Shown here one piece after another: positions 1 through 7,641 of a DNA stretch of 8,204 nt. A program made the position numbers and the translations under genes. This DNA is from an uncultured Clostridia bacterium (GTDB taxonomy: Bacteria > Bacillota > Clostridia > Christensenellales > Borkfalkiaceae). Where the stretch lies: the NCBI GenBank assembly GCA_900557285.1, contig USSJ01000043.1, forward strand, positions 1-8,204, read 5' to 3'. The notes under the pieces are model-generated. The model searched no databases. It was given only the letters and a program-made list of their open reading frames with translations, and was not told the origin of the DNA. The stretch's first letter is position 1. Every line of letters begins with the position of its first letter.

Positions 1-668
1 ATATTTATTCTGTTGTCCGTATTTTTAATTCCCTTGACTGTGAATACCTCAGGTCCGGCTGCCGCGGAAGAACTGACCGCAGGCACTTCCGTGATCCGCT
101 CCGTCAGCTTCGTGCGGTAATTCTCCGCCACCTGCGGCGCACGCTCTTTTACCACGCCCACCAGCCTCTCGATCTCGTTCATGCGCGAAAGCATATCCGC
201 GGCAAGTTTTTCGCCTTCTTTTCTGCGCATTTCGTTCAGATTATCAAGCGCCGCCGTCAAGGCCGCCCGCAATGCGGAAAGCAGCTCTTCGTCCGCACCC
301 GATACGTCTTCCTGACGCACTACGTCCGGGCTTTTCAAAAGCGCCGTTACGGTAAAATCGTCCGCAAGATCGGGAAACATCGCCTTGATGCGCACCGCCG
401 CGTCATAATAACTCTTCGCAGCCGCCGCATCGACATACAGTTCCTTCGTCTTGTCGCGCTTATCCACAAAGTTGATAAAGAGATCGGCATGCCCGCGCGT
501 CAGCTTTTCGCGCACCAGCGAACGCACCGCCTCTTCATATGCATTGAATATCTTCGGACATTTCACAGACACATCCAAATAACGGTTGTTCACCGTCTTG
601 ATCTCCACGGTCAGCTCGATGCCGCCTTGCTTATATTCCCCTTTTCCGTACCCGGTCATGCTGAACAT
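1..668 (-). CDS. yicC: YicC/YloC-family endoribonuclease, N-terminal part (cut by the window edge)
   Basis: The protein begins MFSMTGYGKG and continues with TVEIKTVNNRYLDVSVKCP and a later RGHADLFINF stretch. This is the N-terminal domain of the YicC/YloC family, conserved RNases implicated in RNA turnover. About 222 codons are visible and the C-terminal domain lies outside. I place the start at the ATG at 666-668 because GAGGAGG precedes it by about 5 bases and the family signature SMTGYG follows at once. The frame stays open upstream to a GTG at 762-764, which would add 32 residues but lacks a good ribosome binding site. The last 25 or so residues in the window, after ERITEV, do not look like the family: the usual acidic-xx-RL-xx-EVA stretch is missing. 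This could be a long linker, an insertion or an assembly junction. A promoter at 802-830 reads into the gene. Confidence 0.85.
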   Translation of the reverse strand, partial: MFSMTGYGKGEYKQGGIELTVEIKTVNNRYLDVSVKCPKIFNAYEEAVRSLVREKLTRGHADLFINFVDKRDKTKELYVDAAAAKSYYDAAVRIKAMFPDLADDFTVTALLKSPDVVRQEDVSGADEELLSALRAALTAALDNLNEMRRKEGEKLAADMLSRMNEIERLVGVVKERAPQVAENYRTKLTERITEVPAVSSSAAAGPEVFTVKGIKNTDNRIN

Positions 669-801
669 AACAGCCTCCTCGCCGGACATACCGTCCGTCC
701 GCGATTTTTCAATGCTGCGGAGCTTTTTGAGATCTTCGCCGCCGTCCGAAAAAACAGCCTGCACTCAAAACCACAGAATACCCCGATTTTTATCTTTCCC
801 T

Positions 802-830
802 ATTATAACAGAAACGCAAAGAATTGACAA
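802..830 (-). promoter_or_regulatory. Sigma-A-type promoter for yicC
   Basis: On the minus strand the -35 box is TTGTCA (825-830), the spacer is 17 bases, and the -10 box is TATAAT (802-807), preceded by TGT as an extended -10. Transcription should start near 795, giving a leader of about 125 bases before the yicC ATG. The -35 box lies inside the loop of the inverted repeat at 813-854, and one arm of that repeat fills most of the spacer. Confidence 0.75.
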
Positions 831-854
831 GCGGTTTTACCGTTTCTTTGCGTT
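813..854. repeat. Inverted repeat overlapping the yicC promoter, just after ligA
   Basis: The arms AACGCAAAGAA (813-823) and TTCTTTGCGTT (844-854) are perfect 11-base complements with 20 bases between them. A smaller CGGT/ACCG stem (832-835 with 839-842) sits in the loop. The repeat lies 10 bases past the ligA stop. On the minus strand it is followed by TCTGTTATAATAG rather than a U-run, so it is a poor intrinsic terminator for ligA. On the plus strand it is followed by a T-rich stretch, but no gene is transcribed in that direction. It could be an mRNA 3' stem-loop or an operator. Confidence 0.55.
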
Positions 855-864
855 CCTTTTTATT

Positions 865-2847
<1,983 letters not shown>

Positions 2848-2869
2848 TTATGCCCCCGGCAGGCGTTCT

Positions 2870-5191
2870 TTAAACGATCGTGATCGGGGCGATCTGCACC
2901 GAAAGCGACTTGATCCCGAGCCCCGGAAAGCTGACGTTTGCGATCTTGGCAGGGCCCTCTCCGCGCGTGGAAATAATGACGCCCTCTCCGAATTTCGGGT
3001 GCCGTATCCGCACCCCCGTCTTGAACGCCGCGTAATCTTTTTGTCCCGATTTTGCAGGGGACGGTACCGCATTTTTCTGTGTTTGGCGATAATTTGCCGA
3101 TGCGGAAAAGGATGTATAAGACGTTTGGGAAGGCTCCGACGGGAGATCGCTGTGATACCCGAATTCATCTTCATCGGAATTGTTTTGCCTGGAAAAACTG
3201 CGCCGCGTTCCGTACCCGGAATAGGAAGATCCGTACGCGTTTGACGTTCTTCTCGTATAATCGGAATAGGACGAACGCGGCGATTCCACATCCATGACCG
3301 AAGAAAGTTCCTGCATGAACCGCGAAGGAAGCGTCATGCTCCGTTCCCCGTACAGATAGCGGCTGCGCGAACGCGTAAAGTACAGTCGCTCTTCCGCGCG
3401 CGTGATCGCAACATACATCAGACGGCGCTCCTCTTCCAGTTCGTTGTCGTCGTACGCCGCGCGGGAAACAGGAAAAATATTCTCTTCCATTCCCACCACA
3501 AACACCGTTTTGAATTCCAGCCCCTTCACCGAATGGATGGTCGCCACCGTAACATAATCGGTTTCGTCCATATCGTCCGTGTCCGAACTCAACGTGACCT
3601 GGTTGAGATAATCGGACAGCGTCGCATTTTTGTTCATCTTGCAGAACTCGTCCACCGAGTTTACGAATTCGTCGATGTTCGCCTTTTTATTGATGCTCTC
3701 ATCCGAATCGTCCGCATACATGGACAGAATACCCGAATCATTGATGACATCGCGGATCAGCTCGTCCGCACTCATGGTCGCGCCCTTGATGACAAGCTCT
3801 TTTAAAAGCGCACCGAATGCGCGCACTTTCTGCTTGCTCCCCGCGTTCAAAGGCAGAGAATCGACGTCCAACACCGCATCATATACGGAAAGCTCCGTTT
3901 CGTTTGCGTATTGCTCCAGCGTTTCCACCGTTTTTGCCCCGATGCCGCGCTTGGGGACGTTCACGATCCTGGTAACCGCTTCGCTGTCAAACGGGTTGTT
4001 GATCACGCGCAAATATGCAAGCAAGTCCTTGATTTCTTTACGCTCGAAGAATTTGAATCCGCCGAAAACCTTGAACGGCACGTTGTATTTGGCAAACTCC
4101 TGCTCGTATGCACGGGAAAGAGCGTTGATGCGCATCAGTACGGCAAAATCTGAAAATTTACAGCCGTTGGTGTTCATGAGCTGGGAGATCGTGCGCGCCA
4201 CGTACAGCGCTTCATCGTTTTCCGTTTCCGCCTGGTAATACTGGGCAGGCACCCCTTCCTGATTGCTCGTCCAAAGCACTTTGTCCTTGCGCCGCCCGTT
4301 GTTCTTGATGACCGTATTGGCCAGTTTTAAAATATTCTTCGTGGAACGGTAATTGCGTTCCAGTTTATACACTTTCGCGCCCTTGAAATCCTTTTCAAAG
4401 TCTAAAATATTCTCGATCTTTGCGCCGCGCCAGCCGTAAATGCTCTGATCGTCGTCGCCGACCGCGAATAAATTTCCGTGCACCGTCGCCAACAGACGGA
4501 TGATTTCATACTGCACGCGGTTTGTATCCTGAAATTCGTCCACGTGAATGTAACGGAATTTCCCCGAAAGATATTCCAAAGCGTCCCTGTCCGTTTCCAG
4601 AAGCCGAAGCGTCTGGGTCAGCAGATCGTCAAAATCCAGCGCGTTGTTCTTTTTCAGATGATCGCAGTATGCCGCATAGACGGAAGAGATCTCGCGGATC
4701 CCTTTGAGGTCCGAATTGTTGCGCTCGTACTCGTCCGGCTCCTGCCCCAGCATTTTGGCGTTCGCGATATGGAATTTAATATTTTTGAGCAGCTTCTCGT
4801 CCTCCAGCCCGCTTTCCGAAAATGCGCGCTTGATCACAGCCGTGCGCTCCGTTTCACTGTAGATAGAAAAGTTCTTATTATACCCGAGGCGATCCGCAAA
4901 CAATCTGAGAATTCGGACGCACATACTGTGAATGGTACAGATCCACATGCTCTGCGCTCCGTCGATCATCGCCGAAAGCCGCTCCTTCATTTCATTCGCC
5001 GCCTTGTTCGTGAACGTAATGGCAAGGATGGACGACGGCTGCGCCCCTTTGTTCTCCACAAGATAAGCGATCCGCGACGTAAGTACGCGCGTTTTTCCGC
5101 TGCCCGCTCCCGCCAGTACCAGCACCGCGCCTTCCGTATCCATGACCGGTTTGATCTGTTCTTCGTTCAGTTTCTGCAAAATTTCATCCAT
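2870..5191 (-). CDS. pcrA: ATP-dependent DNA helicase PcrA (UvrD/Rep superfamily 1)
   Basis: PcrA is a 3'-to-5' DNA helicase used in nucleotide excision repair, in plasmid rolling-circle replication and in clearing RecA or RNA polymerase from DNA. All superfamily 1A motifs can be seen in the 773 residues: Walker A AGAGSGKT (27-34), Ia AITFTNKAANEM (57-68), II VDEFQDTN (217-224), III GDDDQSIYGWRGA (245-257), IV LERNYRS (277-283), V TIHSVKGLEF (551-560) and VI YVAITRAEERLY (593-604). Residues from about 636 to 712 form a low-complexity linker rich in Ser, Tyr, Arg and Asn. After it comes the Tudor-like C-terminal domain (VRIRHPKFGEG onward), known in PcrA to bind RNA polymerase. The ATG at 5189-5191 fits the family N-terminus, but its AAGGAG site is about 15 bases away, longer than ideal. 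A promoter lies at 5261-5289, and ligA follows 61 bases downstream. Confidence 0.97.
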   Translation of the reverse strand: MDEILQKLNEEQIKPVMDTEGAVLVLAGAGSGKTRVLTSRIAYLVENKGAQPSSILAITFTNKAANEMKERLSAMIDGAQSMWICTIHSMCVRILRLFADRLGYNKNFSIYSETERTAVIKRAFSESGLEDEKLLKNIKFHIANAKMLGQEPDEYERNNSDLKGIREISSVYAAYCDHLKKNNALDFDDLLTQTLRLLETDRDALEYLSGKFRYIHVDEFQDTNRVQYEIIRLLATVHGNLFAVGDDDQSIYGWRGAKIENILDFEKDFKGAKVYKLERNYRSTKNILKLANTVIKNNGRRKDKVLWTSNQEGVPAQYYQAETENDEALYVARTISQLMNTNGCKFSDFAVLMRINALSRAYEQEFAKYNVPFKVFGGFKFFERKEIKDLLAYLRVINNPFDSEAVTRIVNVPKRGIGAKTVETLEQYANETELSVYDAVLDVDSLPLNAGSKQKVRAFGALLKELVIKGATMSADELIRDVINDSGILSMYADDSDESINKKANIDEFVNSVDEFCKMNKNATLSDYLNQVTLSSDTDDMDETDYVTVATIHSVKGLEFKTVFVVGMEENIFPVSRAAYDDNELEEERRLMYVAITRAEERLYFTRSRSRYLYGERSMTLPSRFMQELSSVMDVESPRSSYSDYTRRTSNAYGSSYSGYGTRRSFSRQNNSDEDEFGYHSDLPSEPSQTSYTSFSASANYRQTQKNAVPSPAKSGQKDYAAFKTGVRIRHPKFGEGVIISTRGEGPAKIANVSFPGLGIKSLSVQIAPITIV

Positions 5192-5229
5192 CGTGCCAGC
5201 TTTGCTCTCCTTCCCTTCTTCTCACAAAC

Positions 5230-5246
5230 GCCCGAAAACTACGGGC
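5230..5246 (-). other. Small stem-loop near the 5' end of the pcrA mRNA
   Basis: GCCCG (5230-5234) and CGGGC (5242-5246) form a 5-bp GC stem with a 7-base loop. Given the promoter at 5261-5289, it would lie within about 10 bases of the transcript's 5' end and before the ribosome binding site. A 5' stem of this kind can stabilise a transcript; that role is inferred. Confidence 0.35.
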
Positions 5247-5260
5247 ATGACTCTCTTTTT

Positions 5261-5289
5261 ATTATACCACAAAACGCGCCGTCAGGCAA
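5261..5289 (-). promoter_or_regulatory. Extended -10 promoter for pcrA-ligA
   Basis: On the minus strand, TGG precedes a perfect TATAAT (-10 at 5261-5266). The -35 candidate 17 bases further upstream is TTGCCT (5284-5289), a weak match. The TG extension would compensate for the weak -35. Start of transcription is expected near 5254, about 63 bases before the pcrA ATG. The site lies directly after the terminator of the upstream gene, consistent with a separate pcrA-ligA unit. Confidence 0.65.
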
Positions 5290-5303
5290 TCTGCGGCGCA
5301 TAC

Positions 5304-5336
5304 GAGCGGATTATTTTTTATGAAAAAATTCCGCTC
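5304..5336. repeat. Long hairpin overlapping the terminator arm
   Basis: GAGCGGA (5304-5310) plus ATTTTTT (5313-5319) pairs with the stretch at 5323-5336, giving 14 bp with a 2-base bulge and a 3-base loop. Its right arm includes the 5331-5336 arm of the terminator hairpin, so the two structures exclude each other in RNA. The six-T run of the terminator would also be buried in this stem. Confidence 0.5.
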
Positions 5337-5346
5337 CGTTGAGCGG
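5323..5346 (-). terminator. Intrinsic terminator of the 133-residue gene
   Basis: Read on the minus strand, CCGCTC (5341-5346) pairs with GAGCGG (5331-5336) across a 4-base loop, and after AA comes a run of six T (5323-5328). It lies 41 bases past the stop codon of the upstream gene and before the pcrA promoter. The stem is short (6 bp) but GC-rich. It shares an arm with the competing hairpin at 5304-5336. Confidence 0.6.
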
Positions 5347-5387
5347 CAGTGTTACCGCCGCGGATCCACGGAAAAATCATGCGAAAA

Positions 5388-5789
5388 TCAATGTTTCGCT
5401 TTCCCTTCGAACTCGCATTCCCTGCGGAAGCGTTCCAGCGCTTTGAGGTATCTTTCGGAAAGATTCAGCATATAGCGCTGTTTATCCTCATAGGTGAGCG
5501 AGTCATACTCTTCGCGATCGGTCAGGCGGGCAAGGGCATCGGAGACTTCGCCGTCGGTCAAAAGCATGCGGCGCACCTTTTCATAAAACAGATCGTCATC
5601 ACCGCCGCGGATGGAACAGGTAACTTTTCCTGCAAAATATCGGCAGGCACGGCTCTCGCTCATACCGTTTTCGCGGGCGCGCTCGACTTCGTCCGTGAAA
5701 TTATCCTTGGCGTTTTCCCAAAAACCGCTTTTTAAACGCGCTTTCGCCTCGCGCGCAATACTGCGGAAACTTTTTTGCTGATTCGGCAT
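5388..5789 (-). CDS. Small highly charged protein of unknown function, downstream of rpsU
   Basis: I do not recognise this 133-residue protein. The start is the ATG at 5787-5789, with AAAGGGGGAG 6 bases upstream; the same frame is open further up, but that part overlaps rpsU in another frame and is a shadow. The protein is soluble-looking, with no signal peptide or membrane segment, rich in Arg, Lys, Glu and Asp, and probably mostly helical. Its N-terminal part (SIAREAKARLKSGFWENAKDNF) and C-terminal part (LSERYLKALERFRRE) look like amphipathic helices, and the middle holds an acidic GGDDD turn near 62-66. Two of the three cysteines are at C49 and C58, without a metal-binding pattern. It lies 73 bases past the rpsU stop, behind a hairpin and without a visible promoter, so it probably depends on read-through from rpsU. 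In many Clostridia, yqeY occupies this position; the protein does not look like YqeY to me. Confidence 0.8.
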   Translation of the reverse strand: MPNQQKSFRSIAREAKARLKSGFWENAKDNFTDEVERARENGMSESRACRYFAGKVTCSIRGGDDDLFYEKVRRMLLTDGEVSDALARLTDREEYDSLTYEDKQRYMLNLSERYLKALERFRRECEFEGKAKH

Positions 5790-5826
5790 CTTTTTCTCCC
5801 CCTTTCGACAAGTTTCGCACAAAACG

Positions 5827-5858
5827 AAAAGCCTGTTATCCGAAAATAACAGGCTTTT
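5827..5858 (-). terminator. Perfect 13-bp hairpin after rpsU (terminator or attenuator)
   Basis: AAAAGCCTGTTAT (5827-5839) and ATAACAGGCTTTT (5846-5858) are perfectly complementary, with a 6-base loop. On the minus strand the stem ends in TTTT, followed by CGTTTTG. The hairpin starts 4 bases after the rpsU stop, the usual place for an intrinsic terminator. Only 37 bases separate it from the next ATG, with no promoter between, so read-through must supply the downstream gene. Confidence 0.75.
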
Positions 5859-5862
5859 GTGA

Positions 5863-6042
5863 TTAGTTTTTAATGCTTCTTTTGCGAGCAGCTTCCGACT
5901 TCTTCTTTTTACGGACGGAAGGCTTTTCATAATGCTCTTTACGGCGCAGATCACCGATGATGCCGTCGCGTGAGCACTTTCTCTTGAAACGGCGCAGCGC
6001 GCTGTCAATCGACTCGTTTTCTCCGACTCTGATCGTAGACAT
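5863..6042 (-). CDS. rpsU: 30S ribosomal protein S21
   Basis: The 59-residue basic protein begins [23 protein letters not shown] and carries [21 protein letters not shown] near its C-terminus (the first residues here being [10 protein letters not shown]). This is S21 of the small ribosomal subunit, which binds near the 3' end of 16S rRNA and helps initiation; length is normal for Firmicutes. I choose the ATG at 6040-6042: AGGAGG lies 10 bases upstream and the family begins MS-xx-RVGENE. A TTG three codons earlier has the ribosome binding site almost touching it and is unlikely. A strong promoter sits at 6087-6115 and a 13-bp hairpin follows the stop. The mtaB and hit genes upstream are usual clostridial neighbours of rpsU. 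Confidence 0.97.
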   Translation of the reverse strand: MSTIRVGENESIDSALRRFKRKCSRDGIIGDLRRKEHYEKPSVRKKKKSEAARKRSIKN

Positions 6043-6086
6043 TCCTTTCAACCCTCCTTCGCCTTACGCACTTACTCAACGTTTAT

Positions 6087-6115
6087 ATTTTATAGGAAAG
6101 CAAAAAGAATGTCAA
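6087..6115 (-). promoter_or_regulatory. Strong sigma-A promoter for rpsU
   Basis: On the minus strand a perfect TTGACA (-35, 6110-6115) is followed after 17 bases by TAAAAT (-10, 6087-6092), one mismatch from consensus. The start should fall near 6080, about 38 bases before the rpsU ATG. The surroundings are AT-rich, in contrast to the genes on both sides. This is the best promoter in the window, fitting a ribosomal protein gene. Confidence 0.8.
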
Positions 6116-6130
6116 GTTTTTTTCATGGAG

Positions 6131-6154
6131 AATAGCGGAAAATTTTTCCGTTAT
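6131..6154. repeat. Stem-loop at the 3' end of the lipoprotein gene
   Basis: TAGCGGAAAA (6133-6142) pairs with the complementary stretch at 6144-6153 with one G-U pair. It overlaps the end of the lipoprotein stop region. No T-run follows on the minus strand, so it is not a standard intrinsic terminator. It may protect the 3' end of the mRNA or weakly separate this unit from the rpsU promoter. Confidence 0.4.
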
Positions 6155-7215
6155 CAGGAATGTGTCGTTTCCAAAACAGTGATATTCAGCGTATAATCAG
6201 GCTCGATAAAGGAAAGCAGCTTATCTTTATATTGATTAAATCCGGTAACCGACGAGCCGCCGCCGACCGATTCCGAAAGATCGTACCAGATAACACCGTC
6301 CGCTGTATTCACACCGAATTCGAGCCAATAGGAATGTCCGGGAGCATAACGGAAAGTAACCGTAACTTTCCCGTCCTGCGCTTTGAGCTCGTCGAAGTTC
6401 TGTTCCTTTTCTACCTCGTCATTCTCTATATAATTACGATCGGAAACATATACAAAAAACGACGTGTCCGCATCGAAATCTTTAACGTCGAATACAAGGG
6501 TTTCGTTCCAATATTCTACCTGTGCCGACTCCGAAACGGTAATTTTCAAGACAAGCGTGCCTTTCTGCGACGAATTGTTGCCGCTCTTGAAAGTTGCAGT
6601 CAGCCAGCTGACACCCGCTTTGATCTTCGTCGTATCGATCACGATCTTTGCCCCGACGATCTCGTTCGAAGCGTTTGCATGCACCTTTTCCGTACTGATC
6701 GCACCGACAGGCAAAACCTCTTCATTCGAACTTTCATACGACGCATTCAATATCGTCATAAATGAAGCATCCAGTCCTACGGAAATTTCCCATGTCTTTG
6801 TATCCAAAATTCCGCCCGGATATGTACCGTTCACAATGACAGACGTCGCTTCATCTTCCAGCTTTGCGATGCCGTTTTCCGTCGTTTGCGTATAATTGCC
6901 CAAAACAGCCGTCAGCGTTACATTCTCCGCAGGCATGGTAAAGACAAAACCGTCGCCCTCTTTTGCGCACTCCTCGCCGTTGTACTGAACGCCGGTCAAG
7001 TACTTATCTTCGCTTTTTACGGTAACCGTAACACTAATCGATTCCCCTGCTTCTGCAGAAGTTTTGCTTGCCTGCAGCGCATAATCATCGCTCGCCGCAC
7101 AGGTGATCGAATACGTTTGCGCCTGCGTTTTTTCTTCTCCGCCGCATGCGGCAATGCCCAACGTCATTGCCAATACGGACAACACTGCCATAAAGCCAAA
7201 TACAACTTTTTTCAT
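6154..7215 (-). CDS. Secreted lipoprotein with an InlB B-repeat-like domain, function unknown
   Basis: The 353-residue product begins MKKVVFGFMAVLSVLAMTLGIAAC: a lysine-rich start, a hydrophobic core and a lipobox (IAAC) with the lipidated cysteine at C24, so it should be anchored to the outer face of the membrane. Residues 35-103 resemble the bacterial (divergent InlB B-) repeat: YSIT, then AGESISVTV, KYLTGVQYNG and the characteristic closing FTMPAENVTLTA. Residues about 110-230 and 235-350 look like two further beta-sandwich regions; the last is acidic, rich in aromatic residues, and includes FRYAPGHSYWLEFGV. I see no catalytic motif. The start is the ATG at 7213-7215, since AAGGAGG is 7 bases away; the ATG at 7219-7221 sits too close to it. 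It follows hit by 38 bases, so it is probably read with mtaB and hit. A lipoprotein between hit and rpsU is unusual. Substrate binding or adhesion are possible roles, not shown. Confidence 0.88.
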   Translation of the reverse strand: MKKVVFGFMAVLSVLAMTLGIAACGGEEKTQAQTYSITCAASDDYALQASKTSAEAGESISVTVTVKSEDKYLTGVQYNGEECAKEGDGFVFTMPAENVTLTAVLGNYTQTTENGIAKLEDEATSVIVNGTYPGGILDTKTWEISVGLDASFMTILNASYESSNEEVLPVGAISTEKVHANASNEIVGAKIVIDTTKIKAGVSWLTATFKSGNNSSQKGTLVLKITVSESAQVEYWNETLVFDVKDFDADTSFFVYVSDRNYIENDEVEKEQNFDELKAQDGKVTVTFRYAPGHSYWLEFGVNTADGVIWYDLSESVGGGSSVTGFNQYKDKLLSFIEPDYTLNITVLETTHS

Positions 7216-7253
7216 TTTCATGCCTCCTTGATAGATTGCATTAAGAATGTATA

Positions 7254-7595
7254 TTACAGCATCTTTTCGCCCATGGACTGGCCGCCGAGAATATGAATGT
7301 GCAGATGATGCACCGTCTGCCCCGCGTCTTCGCCCTGGTTGATGATCAGCCGATAACCGTTCGTAAGCCCGAGAGATTTTGCAATTTCGGGAATTTTCAT
7401 AAAACATTTTTTTACGAGTTCTGCCTGCTCCGCATTCATTTCGGCAAGCGTGGCAAAATGCGACTTCGGTACGACAAGCACATGCACTTTCGCCTGCGGA
7501 TTGATATCCTTGAAAGCGAGCATATCCTCGTCTTCGTACACTTTGTTCGAAGGGATCTCCCCTGCTATGATCTTGCAAAAAATACAATTTTCCAT
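7254..7595 (-). CDS. HIT-family (histidine triad) nucleotide-binding hydrolase, HinT type
   Basis: The complete 113-residue protein has the histidine triad HLHIHIL (H97, H99, H101), with H101-side residues forming the nucleophilic site for purine nucleoside phosphoramidate or AMP-conjugate hydrolysis in this family. The N-terminal CIFCKI (C4, C7) marks the zinc-containing subgroup seen in many Gram-positive members. AGEIPSNKVYEDEDMLAFKDINPQAKVHVLVVPK and NQGEDAGQTVHHLHIH (86-101) are textbook HinT regions. The start follows AAAGGAG by 7 bases. It lies 46 bases downstream of mtaB and 38 upstream of the lipoprotein gene, in the usual mtaB-hit-rpsU clostridial neighbourhood. The physiological substrate in this organism cannot be told from sequence. 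Confidence 0.95.
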   Translation of the reverse strand: MENCIFCKIIAGEIPSNKVYEDEDMLAFKDINPQAKVHVLVVPKSHFATLAEMNAEQAELVKKCFMKIPEIAKSLGLTNGYRLIINQGEDAGQTVHHLHIHILGGQSMGEKML

Positions 7596-7615
7596 GATTT
7601 ATCTCCTTTTATCTT

Positions 7616-7637
7616 TGCGGTATTTTAAGCAACCGCA
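7616..7637. repeat. Small hairpin between mtaB and the HIT gene
   Basis: TGCGGT (7616-7621) and ACCGCA (7632-7637) form a 6-bp stem with a 10-base loop rich in A and T. On the minus strand it is followed by AAGATAAAAGGAG, which is the ribosome binding site of the HIT gene, not a U-run. It is probably an intercistronic mRNA stem-loop and not a terminator. Confidence 0.35.
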
Positions 7638-7641
7638 TTGA

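Noticed and set aside
2848..3291. 147-codon minus-strand frame overlapping the pcrA C-terminus
   Set aside because: It covers the pcrA linker and Tudor-like domain in another phase. The product is Arg/Pro/Ser-rich noise, while the pcrA frame is clearly conserved.
4478..5323. 281-codon open frame on the plus strand opposite the start of pcrA
   Set aside because: It runs through the reverse of the conserved helicase motifs and the pcrA promoter, with an Arg/His-rich composition and no recognisable domain. It is a shadow.
5790..6008. Upstream extension of the 133-residue gene across rpsU
   Set aside because: The extension overlaps rpsU in another frame and crosses the rpsU hairpin. A strong ribosome binding site lies right before the ATG at 5787-5789.
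6043..6051. TTG start three codons upstream for rpsU
   Set aside because: The AGGAGG site almost touches the TTG, whereas it is 10 bases from the ATG at 6042, where the S21 family also begins.
6131..6154. Stem-loop after the lipoprotein gene as an intrinsic terminator
   Set aside because: There is no T-run after the stem on the minus strand; I list it only as a repeat.
7216..7587. Upstream extension of the lipoprotein gene across the HIT gene
   Set aside because: This part is an out-of-frame reading of the HIT gene. The signal peptide with lipobox begins at 7215, behind a good ribosome binding site.
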